Shown here in pieces: positions 18,153 to 25,743 of a DNA stretch of 26,763 nt. Made by a program: the position numbers and the translations under genes. Under the pieces are notes generated by a model. It had not been told where the DNA came from, did no database searches, and saw only the letters and a list, made by a program, of their open reading frames with translations. Origin of the DNA: an uncultured Halioglobus sp. (GTDB lineage Bacteria; Pseudomonadota; Gammaproteobacteria; Pseudomonadales; Halieaceae); NCBI GenBank assembly GCA_905480565.1, contig CAJQQW010000294.1:1-26763 (forward strand), given 5' to 3'. The stretch's first letter is position 1, and each line of letters begins with the position of its first letter.

Positions 18153-18989
18153 ATGAAAACAATACTAATTACAGGAACAACCAGCGGCATTGGCAAAATA
18201 ACAGCGCTGCAACTGGCCAAGGCAGGACATCACGTTGTAATGGCAAACCGAAATCGTAAAAAGTCGGAAATGGTTCGCGATGAAATCGTCGGGGTAACAA
18301 GCAATAACAGTGTCAACATTATCGACCTGGACTTAGCGTCAAAAGCGTCAGTTACGAACTGCTCAAAGACGTTCCTGGCGACTTATCCATCACTCGATAT
18401 TTTGATCAATAATGCGGGGCTGATGAGCAATGGTGAGGTTATTACCGACGACGGCTTTGAACTGCAATTCGCCGTTAATGCACTGTCGCAATTTCAGCTG
18501 ACCCTGGAGCTCCTCCCGGCCCTTGAGATGGCCGCACCCAGTCAAGTTATCTTTGTGACCTCACTGATGCACAAGTTTGGCAAGCTGAACTTTGACAGCT
18601 TTAAAGGCTGGAATCGCTACAGCAGCAGCGGCTCGTATGGCCAAAGCAAACTGGCGATGACCATGTTGGCGTGTGAACTTGCTGAACAATTACGGGATCG
18701 CGATATATCCGTCAACTCACTGCATCCCGGAGCGGTCAATACAGGAATCCTCAATAACTACTCTACTTTTTCGCAACTTTTCCTGAAACTGTTTTTTGTT
18801 TCACCTGAGAAAGGGGCAAAAACATCACTGTATCTTGCGAACATGAACCCAGAGTCTATGCCAACCGGCGAATACTTCGACCGCGGTAAGAAAGGGAAAG
18901 CCCACAAACTAACAACGGATAGCACCGCAAGACGAACCCTCTGGAAGGCGTGTTGCGACCACTTAGGAAAAGCGACTGACCTGACCTGA
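18153..18989 (+). CDS. Short-chain dehydrogenase/reductase (retinol-dehydrogenase-like)
   Basis: The 278-residue classical-type SDR has the nucleotide motif TGTTSGIG near residues 7-14, NNAG at about 86-89, catalytic Ser137 and the YGQSK motif (Tyr162, Lys166). The NRNRKK after the second strand favours NADP(H). The layout, including SLHPGAVNTG, resembles retinol dehydrogenase/protochlorophyllide-reductase-like SDRs. AGGA lies about nine bases before the ATG. It is convergent with the SRPBCC-SDR gene, 13 bases away. The substrate is unknown. Confidence 0.88.
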   Translation: MKTILITGTTSGIGKITALQLAKAGHHVVMANRNRKKSEMVRDEIVGVTSNNSVNIIDLDLASKASVTNCSKTFLATYPSLDILINNAGLMSNGEVITDDGFELQFAVNALSQFQLTLELLPALEMAAPSQVIFVTSLMHKFGKLNFDSFKGWNRYSSSGSYGQSKLAMTMLACELAEQLRDRDISVNSLHPGAVNTGILNNYSTFSQLFLKLFFVSPEKGAKTSLYLANMNPESMPTGEYFDRGKKGKAHKLTTDSTARRTLWKACCDHLGKATDLT

Positions 18990-19002
18990 CACCTCTACCC
19001 CA

Positions 19003-20418
19003 TCAAGTCGGGTGAACCGCACTGCTATGTCCTACCTCGTCGAGCAAACGTAACAGCTTTTCTCGCTCCGCTGTGTCTTCCTGTGTGCCAGCTACCAGAT
19101 GAGTAGACACTATCTCTCGATCGAGAAATAATTTTCCAGTCACGCTGCCGCTCTCCTCGGCGACCGCCAACCAGACTATCGTGTCAGCACCCTGCTGCGC
19201 AGTGCGCAAAATTGGGTGTGTAATTTTTCTAAACCCCGGCAGAGCACTTTGGACACCGGGGGTATCTGCCCAGCCGGGGTGCATCGCATTGACGACAATC
19301 CCCTGACCTTTCCAGCGCAATGCCCATTCCTCCGTGAGCACCATGAGGGCTCTTTTTTCTCTGGCGTAAGCAGCACTTCCTGAATACGAGCCATTTTCGT
19401 CGTTAGGGAGCGCATCGACATCCAGTTTGGAGGTATACATACCGCCGGAAACAACGTTAATCACGCGTCCCTCTCCCGTCTGAAGTAAGAGCGGCGACAA
19501 GCCCTCCGTAAGTCGGTAAGGACTTAAAAGTAGCAGTGCGTAGCTCTGCTCGAAGCCCTCAGCGGTCTGGCCACGGGGATTAAAAAGCGCGCCAGCGTTG
19601 TTAATTAACACGTCTATAGATTTACCTGATTGCAAAAGGCGCTCTATCAGTGAGTCGACATCTGACATCAGGCTAAGGTCTGCCAGTTCATAACGAATCT
19701 CGTCATTACCTGTTTCCCTTTTTAACTCTGTGACCAATCTGTGACCTTTCCGTTCATCTCGCACCACCAGCGTCAAGTCTGCTCCGCGAGTCGCCAGATC
19801 ATGCGCCGCAGCATGTCCTAGACCGGCAGTAGCGCCAGTCACCACTACGTGCTTGCCCAGCATGGATTTTGACATTGGATTGAAGCGCTTCAGTCCCCTA
19901 GTATAACCCCAGCGCGTAAAACGAGAGAGCTCTGGTAGCAAGCGAGCGGGACCCGGAATCCCATCATCTGCTGCATTGATGGCAAATGTATCTTCCAGTG
20001 CTGCCCTCAGCCCGTCGACAGATTCCCATCCCATGTTCTCTAAACCCTTCCTCGACAGAGAAAAAATCGGCGCAAGTATCCCCTTGAATTCGAATTTTGC
20101 TTCGTAATCTATTCGAGTACCCCGTTTAGTGCGGCAAAAATTGATACTGTCCGTTACCGTAAACAATGCGCTGCGTCCTTCCAAACGAATAAATTCAGGC
20201 GCTCGAAGTTCAGTTATACGGTATGAAATTGGCACACTTCCGACGGGCAAAGCGCAAACAACCTTGAATTCGGTTCCAACCCGAATCTTGCCCGATGTCA
20301 GTTTAACCGCGCTGGTCGCTGTCGCGTCCCACTCGGCAGTAGTTGTGAAATCACTGACGTAAGCAAAGACTTCATCTATGCTCCTTGCTACGTCTACAGA
20401 TTCATTCAGTGTCGTCAT
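19003..20418 (-). CDS. SRPBCC-SDR fusion protein
   Basis: The 471-residue protein contains two domains. Residues 1-145 form an SRPBCC (polyketide cyclase/START-like) domain: it begins with SIDEVFAYVSDFTTTAEWD and contains VGTEFKVV and RIDYEAKFEFKG, the helix-grip pattern that binds hydrophobic ligands. Residues 186-440 are a complete SDR with TGATAGLG (194-201), NNAGALFN, Ser314, and Tyr341/Lys345 in YAREK. The linker (about 150-185) is helix-like. A fused lipid-binding domain suggests a bulky hydrophobic substrate, such as a fatty acid or isoprenoid. It starts 32 bases after the photolyase stop and is the last gene of that operon. Fusion is read directly from one open frame; function is inferred. 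Confidence 0.88.
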   Translation of the reverse strand: MTTLNESVDVARSIDEVFAYVSDFTTTAEWDATATSAVKLTSGKIRVGTEFKVVCALPVGSVPISYRITELRAPEFIRLEGRSALFTVTDSINFCRTKRGTRIDYEAKFEFKGILAPIFSLSRKGLENMGWESVDGLRAALEDTFAINAADDGIPGPARLLPELSRFTRWGYTRGLKRFNPMSKSMLGKHVVVTGATAGLGHAAAHDLATRGADLTLVVRDERKGHRLVTELKRETGNDEIRYELADLSLMSDVDSLIERLLQSGKSIDVLINNAGALFNPRGQTAEGFEQSYALLLLSPYRLTEGLSPLLLQTGEGRVINVVSGGMYTSKLDVDALPNDENGSYSGSAAYAREKRALMVLTEEWALRWKGQGIVVNAMHPGWADTPGVQSALPGFRKITHPILRTAQQGADTIVWLAVAEESGSVTGKLFLDREIVSTHLVAGTQEDTAEREKLLRLLDEVGHSSAVHPT

Positions 20419-20450
20419 ATCGATTAGCTCGCGGCTCTCTCAATCATGCG

Positions 20451-21887
20451 TTACGCAGCCCGCACTTCAGCGTAGGCAGCCAGGGCCGTCTTGCGAGCGG
20501 TAACGTGGTCTACCAGTGGGAAAGGGTAATTATCTCCAAGGCAGATTCCCGCATCGTCAAGCACTGACGCAGGGGCTTCCCAGGGGCTGTGCACGTAACG
20601 TGGCGGCAATGCGGATAGCTCAGGCACCCATTCCTTAACGTATCCACCCGCCTTGTCAAACTTGACCCCTTGCGCCATTGGACTAAAGATCCTGAAGTAC
20701 GGCGATGCATCAGTCCCACTGCCCGCCACCCACTGCCAATTAAACGCATTCGCAGCCAGATCAGCATCCATCAAGTAATTCCAAAACCACCGCTGCCCAG
20801 CGCGCCAATCGATCAACAAGTGCTTGCACAGAAACGATGCTGTTATCATCCGAACCCGATTATGCATGTAGCCCGTCTGTCTCAATTCACGCATACCAGC
20901 GTCTACGATCGGATAACCGGTCTTTCCTTCCTGCCACGCAACGAGGGATTCTTTTACACCACACCAAGGGAATCGTGCAAACTCTGACCGAAAGGGCTGT
21001 TCAGGCAGGGAGGGATAGTGATAGAGCAAATGTCGCGAAAACTCCCGCCACCCCAGTTCCCGCAGATAGTTGTCCGCTTCCGATTGTAAACCCGGACGAC
21101 GGCGTGCTGCCTCTCTGATGAAATGAAAAACGCGGTGCGGGGATATTTCGCCGAAACGTAAATGAGGGGATAACAAAGACGTGGCCGCCCGCTCGGGAAA
21201 GTCTCTTCCCTCGTTGTAACCGTCAAGCGCTGACTCCTCAAAAACCCGCAGGCTCTCTTTGGCGCCTATTTCCCCTGGAGACCAATACTCAGCCCAGCGG
21301 GCGCTTTCCTCATCTGCGCAGTCAAGACCAAGATTTTGCAGGGAAACTCCTGATGCTGACTTTCCTTGCCAGAAACGTAACGCCCCTCCCGCCGGGAGAT
21401 TTGGCTCCGGCAGCGCGAGACAGCACTTCCAAAATGGGGTGAACACTTTGAAGGGGGTATCGCTGCGGGTTCTAACCTGCTCCGGCTCCCACAACAGCGT
21501 GCCCCCATAGCGCTTTAACCGCGACCCGTTTTCCGCGAGCGACTCTGCAACGCGCCGCTCTGTGGCGTCAGAGCAAGGCTCGTACTCTCGGGAACAGAAC
21601 ACGGTATCGGCGCCAATCTCGCTGGCAAGCTGTGTCAAAACCACTTCGGGCCGACCCTGCGCTAATACCAAATTAGCGCCCTTCTTCTGCAATTCGCTGC
21701 CAAGCGCACTGAGACTGCGGTGCAGCCACCAGCGACTCGCCGATCCTGGCGTCCACGCATCGTCACTCAGTTCGTCGAACACATAGCACGCCAGTACGGG
21801 ACCGGCGGCGCTCGCCGCTGACAACCCGGGTAAGTCTGTCAGGCGAAGATCAGATCTAAACCAATAAATCGAGGGAACTTCTTTCAT
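20451..21887 (-). CDS. phrB: Class I deoxyribodipyrimidine photolyase
   Basis: The 478-residue protein belongs to the cryptochrome/photolyase family. The N-terminal antenna domain begins IYWFRSDLRLTDLPGL. The C-terminal FAD domain carries YPIVDAGMRELRQTGYMHNRVRM (split as YPIVDAGMREL and TGYMHNRVRM), DLAANAFNWQWVAGSG and PYFRIFSP, which are FAD and CPD-binding signatures with the Trp electron-transfer chain. It repairs UV-made pyrimidine dimers using blue light, usually with a folate (MTHF) antenna. The ATG at 21887 overlaps the stop of the upstream gene as ATGA. A longer frame would need a TTG start at 21911. It sits in an operon with DUF2878, an unknown exported protein and the SRPBCC-SDR. 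Confidence 0.93.
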   Translation of the reverse strand: MKEVPSIYWFRSDLRLTDLPGLSAASAAGPVLACYVFDELSDDAWTPGSASRWWLHRSLSALGSELQKKGANLVLAQGRPEVVLTQLASEIGADTVFCSREYEPCSDATERRVAESLAENGSRLKRYGGTLLWEPEQVRTRSDTPFKVFTPFWKCCLALPEPNLPAGGALRFWQGKSASGVSLQNLGLDCADEESARWAEYWSPGEIGAKESLRVFEESALDGYNEGRDFPERAATSLLSPHLRFGEISPHRVFHFIREAARRRPGLQSEADNYLRELGWREFSRHLLYHYPSLPEQPFRSEFARFPWCGVKESLVAWQEGKTGYPIVDAGMRELRQTGYMHNRVRMITASFLCKHLLIDWRAGQRWFWNYLMDADLAANAFNWQWVAGSGTDASPYFRIFSPMAQGVKFDKAGGYVKEWVPELSALPPRYVHSPWEAPASVLDDAGICLGDNYPFPLVDHVTARKTALAAYAEVRAA

Positions 21888-22654
21888 CGCGCTATCCCGC
21901 TCTCTGTCCAATCATTTACAATCAGGTCCCCACTCCCCCAATCCGACAAATCCCCCTCGTGCACCTCAAGATGCTCGTAATGAATAACCACGTCGGGCAC
22001 GGAACCATCTTGAGAAGCGAGATTTCCGGGTCCGTCATAGCGCAACAGCAATCGGTCATCGGAGGCGTACGTTAACAAAATAGGATCGACGAAGCGCGCG
22101 AGCAGCCACGAATCCAAACCCACCTGAATACACAACGCACCTGCATCACAATCCTCACGGTTATCCCGATCTGCGCGCATAGCAATGGGGGTATCTCGAC
22201 CAGGCACAAGAAAATTGAACTGCACACTGCCGCCTGAGTCAAAAATCTCCCAGCGGCTGCGCACAAAATTATCGAAGCCAGCATCCACCACCAACGCGTC
22301 ATCATTTGGCGGTTCCAGAGATAACTCTCTACCGGAGCGGTAGTCCTTCAGGACCAGTGAGGGGCGGTACGGTTTACCGCGGTAATCCAGCTTTTTAGAG
22401 GCAAGGAGCTTGCCGACATTATCGCGATACTCGACTACGCAGTGTTCCTCGTCGAGCAAACAGCGGTGCAACTCTTTATAGAGGAACTCCCCACTTGCCT
22501 TGTCGAAAGCACTGCCCACTGCGCGCGTTTCAGATCCCAAGACGACAGGCGCTAGCAAACAGAGGCAAAATGCTATGCACGCTCCTCCAACAATCGGCAC
22601 ACATTTCTCCGCGCGTGATACACGCGCTTTTTCATTTCGCTGCCTAATGATCAT
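21884..22654 (-). CDS. Exported protein of unknown function in the photolyase operon
   Basis: The 256-residue protein has a charged N-terminus followed by a hydrophobic segment (about 23-40) ending in VVLGSE, so it is probably exported or anchored. The rest is strand-rich and acidic, with a Cys pair (CLLDEEHC near 64-71), a second pair (CDAGALC) and repeated patterns such as LKDYRSGRELSLEP and YASDDRLLLRYDGPG. The paired Cys suggest disulfides in the periplasm. I recognise no family. It overlaps DUF2878 by 11 bases upstream and the photolyase start by 4 bases downstream, so it is translated with them. A role in envelope protection during light stress is inferred only from context. Confidence 0.75.
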   Translation of the reverse strand: MIIRQRNEKARVSRAEKCVPIVGGACIAFCLCLLAPVVLGSETRAVGSAFDKASGEFLYKELHRCLLDEEHCVVEYRDNVGKLLASKKLDYRGKPYRPSLVLKDYRSGRELSLEPPNDDALVVDAGFDNFVRSRWEIFDSGGSVQFNFLVPGRDTPIAMRADRDNREDCDAGALCIQVGLDSWLLARFVDPILLTYASDDRLLLRYDGPGNLASQDGSVPDVVIHYEHLEVHEGDLSDWGSGDLIVNDWTESGIAR

Positions 22655-23150
22655 GAAATTCCGGTATTTTTTTGTTAGCGATGGCGAGTGCTATTGGAAA
22701 AATAACCGCCCACAGCAATGCCAAAATCATTGGTCCTGAAATATCCGCTGCGAACGACACCTGCGTCAACCGCGTTCCCGCAATGTAAGACGCGGCCCCG
22801 CCAACGCCTCCAACTGCTGCAGCGAGCAGCGGTTTGCCGTTAAGCCCGGCGAAAGCATGCATAAAAGTCGTACCTAGCGCAGGCCACAGACAAGTGATCC
22901 AGAGGGGAGGACCGGCAATACTTCCAGCGATCGTGAATACACCCACTCGGAACAGCAACTGGTCAATACAGATACCGACCAGGGTAAATCCCGCGATAAA
23001 ACGGAGCTCTCTATACCCTTCACCCATCAAGGCGAAGTGCGATATTAATAGCAAGGTCGCGACAGCGGGTGCGATAAGTGCAGACTGGCTCATCACGATG
23101 CCAAGCCAGGCAACGTTAAACATGACACCATTTAAAAGCCGGTATGGCAT
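22644..23150 (-). CDS. DUF2878 membrane protein
   Basis: The 168-residue protein is mostly hydrophobic with about five predicted membrane segments: FNVAWLGIVM, APAVATLLLISHFALM, FIAGFTLVGICIDQLLF, a PPLWITCLWPALGTTF segment and a final ILALLWAVIFPIALAI. This layout fits DUF2878, small inner membrane proteins that I recall near photolyase genes in marine gammaproteobacteria. Its function is unknown. The ATG at 23150 is preferred over a GTG at 23177, giving a usual length. It is the first gene after the promoter at 23213-23242 and overlaps the next gene by 11 bases. Confidence 0.8.
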   Translation of the reverse strand: MPYRLLNGVMFNVAWLGIVMSQSALIAPAVATLLLISHFALMGEGYRELRFIAGFTLVGICIDQLLFRVGVFTIAGSIAGPPLWITCLWPALGTTFMHAFAGLNGKPLLAAAVGGVGGAASYIAGTRLTQVSFAADISGPMILALLWAVIFPIALAIANKKIPEFHDH

Positions 23151-23212
23151 AGTGAAACCCACTCTTCGGTGACGCACCCTATGCCCATTCGCTTTTCATG
23201 CTGGGCTTTGTA

Positions 23213-23242
23213 CTAATTACGCGCCATACTGGAATCAGATCA
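23213..23242 (-). promoter_or_regulatory. ECF-type promoter upstream of the DUF2878-photolyase operon
   Basis: On the minus strand TGATC (23238-23242) is followed after 16 bases by CGTAATTAG (23213-23221). The TGATC box and a CGTA-containing -10 agree, from memory, with promoters of the ECF11 (RpoE/ChrR) singlet-oxygen sigma factors. The expected transcript would start about 55 bases before the ATG at 23150. A second copy lies upstream of folE. Confidence 0.6.
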
Positions 23243-23309
23243 CATACCTAATCCCGAACGCAGGAAAAATGGGCCAGACATTGTCTATCCCATTAAGAAT
23301 GAGTACCCC

Positions 23310-23773
23310 ATGGAATCACTGATGAATGCAACTACGTTGAACGGTCCCTGGACCAAGCCAGAAATCGAAGCGTTTCTTGAACAATCGACCATTCCCATTC
23401 GACTGGCCACGGTGGCTCAAGACCAGTTTCCTCGCGTTATCTCGCTGTGGTTTCACTACAATGCGTCGTCTTTTATTGCGTAACACACCAATCCTCTCAC
23501 CTCGCACGTATGCTGGAGGGCAACTCGAGTGTTGGATTTGAGATATCGGGCGACTCCCCACCCTACCACGGCATCAGGGGCCAGGGAGAAGCCGTTTTAA
23601 CTCCTCTGAATGATAGCTCCTTGCTGCGGGATTTACTGTTGCGCTATCTAGGCTCGTTAGATTCTCCATTTGCACAATGGCTGCTTTCGCGCTCAGCGGA
23701 GGAGATGATCATTACCATCTCCCCATCAAGGCTATTCAGTTGGGACTATCGTGAACGCATGAGCGATGCCTGA
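23310..23773 (+). pseudogene. PPOX-family flavin protein broken by a one-base frameshift
   Basis: The N-terminal part reads in one frame from ATG 23310 (MESLMNATTL...IPIRLATVAQDQFPRVISLWF), ending at TAA 23481-23483. The matching C-terminal part reads in the -1 frame: YCVTHQSSHLARML, then GFEISG, and finally RLFSWDYRERM, to TGA 23771-23773. Joined at the TTTT run (23471-23474) they give one continuous protein of the pyridoxamine-5'-phosphate-oxidase-like fold, so one T seems lost. Either the gene is dead or the base is an assembly/sequencing error in a homopolymer. If intact it would be a flavin- or F420-binding protein of about 154 residues. It is divergent from DUF2878 and convergent with folE. 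Confidence 0.75.
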
Positions 23774-23785
23774 TGGCCTTCTGTC

Positions 23786-24466
23786 TCACGCAAAAAATTC
23801 AGACCGCGTTGATGCATTGCTTTTAAACTGACCACCCAGTGCCGTAGTCCGCGTGTTCGATCCAGCGTCCATGACGCCTCTCGCTTTAACGCAATAATGA
23901 GTAGCCGCGATGGTGACAGCCACATTTTCTGTCTCCAGGAGGGTCTGTAACGCGACAAGAATCTGCTGTGTCAACCGCTCTTGAACCTGCGGTCTTTGAG
24001 CAAAGAATCGCACGATTCTGTTGATTTTCGACAAGCCGATAATTTTGCTCGACGGGATATAAGCCACCTGTGCCACGCCGTCGATGGTGACAAAATGATG
24101 CTCGCAGGTACTAACGACCTGTATATCGCTAACCTTCACCATTTCCTCTACGCCCATCTTGTTCTCGATGGCCGTTACCTTGGGAAAAGTGGCGTAGTCG
24201 AGGCCTGAAAACATTTCATCCACGTACATCCTCGCGATGCGCTGAGGCGTTTCTGCCAAACTGTCGTCTGTCAAATCCAGCCCAAGGGTGTGAGCAATGT
24301 CAGCAAAAGACTCCTTAATCCGCTCATACTTCTGATCACGGCTAAGCCCATTATAAACTAGGGGTGTTTCCAATCCGTGCGACAGTAGAACACGACGGAC
24401 AAGATCGGCCTCCTCTGAAATTGCCAACGATGGTGCGGTTACGGACTCCATCAGAACTGTGTTCAT
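23786..24466 (-). CDS. folE: GTP cyclohydrolase I
   Basis: The 226-residue protein (E. coli FolE has 222) contains VSTCEHHF and CVKARG, giving zinc ligands Cys111, His114 and Cys182 that line up with E. coli Cys110, His113 and Cys181. PQRIARMY and [10 protein letters not shown] are also typical of the family. It converts GTP to dihydroneopterin triphosphate, the first step to folate. The ATG at 24466 with GAGAG about eight bases before it is preferred. An upstream in-frame start would add 25 low-quality residues. Since class I photolyases often use a folate antenna, and the two genes share a promoter type, supply of that chromophore is a reasonable inferred role. Confidence 0.95.
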   Translation of the reverse strand: MNTVLMESVTAPSLAISEEADLVRRVLLSHGLETPLVYNGLSRDQKYERIKESFADIAHTLGLDLTDDSLAETPQRIARMYVDEMFSGLDYATFPKVTAIENKMGVEEMVKVSDIQVVSTCEHHFVTIDGVAQVAYIPSSKIIGLSKINRIVRFFAQRPQVQERLTQQILVALQTLLETENVAVTIAATHYCVKARGVMDAGSNTRTTALGGQFKSNASTRSEFFA

Positions 24467-24694
24467 AGCGATTTTTCTCTCTTTTTTCGTCAAAGTTCGT
24501 GGGGCCACGTTGCCGCGCCAGCACCCCCCCTGCAGTTGCACTCATTACAGACACCATCTCTTCTTCGCGTTCGGCCCACTCTGTCTTGGAGAGGCGCCGT
24601 GCGGGATGTAGATTCCCGATCACAACACTTTTCTGCGTCGCTTTTAAGCCACGCACCAAACTGAGTTGCCTCGCGCTGTCTGGTTGCTGTAAGT

Positions 24695-24725
24695 CTAATT
24701 ACGCTGCCCTACCCACATCGGATCA
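24695..24725 (-). promoter_or_regulatory. ECF-type promoter upstream of folE
   Basis: TGATC (24721-24725) and CGTAATTAG (24695-24703) on the minus strand, 17 bases apart, repeat the elements upstream of DUF2878 almost exactly. The -35 box lies just after the stop of the epimerase gene. The predicted leader before folE is about 225 bases long. Confidence 0.55.
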
Positions 24726-24726
24726 A

Positions 24727-25650
24727 CTATCGAGGCACGTCGATAGTCGCCTCGAGAGCGCCCCTCAGTTCGGGATAATCAAAGGTAAAACCCGCCGCCA
24801 GTGCCCGGGCGGGCACAACACGTTGACCCTTTAGAAGGATCTCGTCTGCGAATTCACCCAGAACCAGCGAGGCCAGAAACCCTGGCAGGGGCACAATCGC
24901 TGGACGCCCCAATACACCGCCAAGGATCTTCGCGAAATCCTTCTGCCGCTCCGGATTTGGCGCTGTGCCATTGACAGCCCCCTCTATCGTGTCCTCTTCG
25001 AGCAAGAAGCAGATGAGGCGCACGAGGTCCTCGATTTGAATCCAGGACCACCACTGCACACCAGTTCCCATGGCACCTCCCAGACCGAAGCGTGCCGGGG
25101 TCAGCATAGCCGACAAAGGGCCCCCGTGTGGCCCCAGAACGATCCCGATACGCAATTGACACCCACGACAGAACTTAGGCAGTCCGTCGCGGGCGGCCCG
25201 CTCCCAGTCAGCACATAAGCGCTGTGCGTATCCCGTGTTATAGCGACTGCCCTCATCAAGCAATTCGTCGTGCCAGTGCCCATACCACCCCGTAGCTGAC
25301 GCTGACACAAACACCTCTGGAGACTGGTCAAGCTCTCCCATCCATGACACCAGTGTCTTGGTGAGGTTTATTCGACTGTCGCGGAATTCGACTTTGCGTT
25401 CTCTGTTCCATCGACCACTATCCAGCGGTTGGCCCGCCAGATTTACAACCCCAAACCAAAGCTCGTTGACACCGAGCTCGTCCAGTGACTCGACAAAATC
25501 AATACCGGGAAGGGGAAGCGCCTTTAACGCAGCGGAACGTTTGCGAGTAAGAACAGTAACCTTGTAGCCGCACTGGACCAGCCTACGACACAGGACTTTT
25601 CCGATGAAGCCCGTACCACCCGTTACTAGCAAACGTCTAGGCTCTGTCAT
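24727..25650 (-). CDS. TIGR01777-type NAD-dependent epimerase/dehydratase
   Basis: The 307-residue protein is an extended SDR. GGTGFIG (about 11-17) binds NAD(P), and VNLAGQPLDSGRW, SASATGWYGHW and RIGIVLGPHGG mark the TIGR01777 (SulA/YfcH-like) family, followed by a C-terminal DUF1731-like part (QRVVPARALAAGFTFDYPEL). The reaction is not established. Relatives recur next to CFA-synthase-like and photolyase genes in marine bacteria, as far as I recall. The ATG at 25650 is chosen; a TTG four codons upstream is possible. No clear ribosome binding site is seen. It follows the CFA-like gene by about 90 bases, probably in one transcript. Confidence 0.88.
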   Translation of the reverse strand: MTEPRRLLVTGGTGFIGKVLCRRLVQCGYKVTVLTRKRSAALKALPLPGIDFVESLDELGVNELWFGVVNLAGQPLDSGRWNRERKVEFRDSRINLTKTLVSWMGELDQSPEVFVSASATGWYGHWHDELLDEGSRYNTGYAQRLCADWERAARDGLPKFCRGCQLRIGIVLGPHGGPLSAMLTPARFGLGGAMGTGVQWWSWIQIEDLVRLICFLLEEDTIEGAVNGTAPNPERQKDFAKILGGVLGRPAIVPLPGFLASLVLGEFADEILLKGQRVVPARALAAGFTFDYPELRGALEATIDVPR

Positions 25651-25743
25651 TTGTTGGGCCAAATTAATCTATGGTTGTACAGTAAGCGTGGGAGACATTC
25701 ATCGTATGTGCAAGCGGCATAGGAGCCACGCGCGTCCTACACC

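Noticed and set aside
23469..23480. Programmed -1 frameshift as explanation for the PPOX gene
   Set aside because: The TCT TTT ATT context does not fit the usual X XXY YYZ slippery heptamer, and no pseudoknot or upstream SD-like stimulator is obvious; base loss is simpler.
24351..24659. 102-codon minus-strand frame overlapping the folE start
   Set aside because: It overlaps folE by over 100 bases, needs a GTG or TTG start and matches no family I know. Kept only as a leader possibility.
25675..25681. TTGTACA motif just upstream of the epimerase gene, considered as a LitR/CarH-type operator
   Set aside because: Only one half-site is present and a similar TTGTACA lies inside the sulfatase gene, so it carries little weight.
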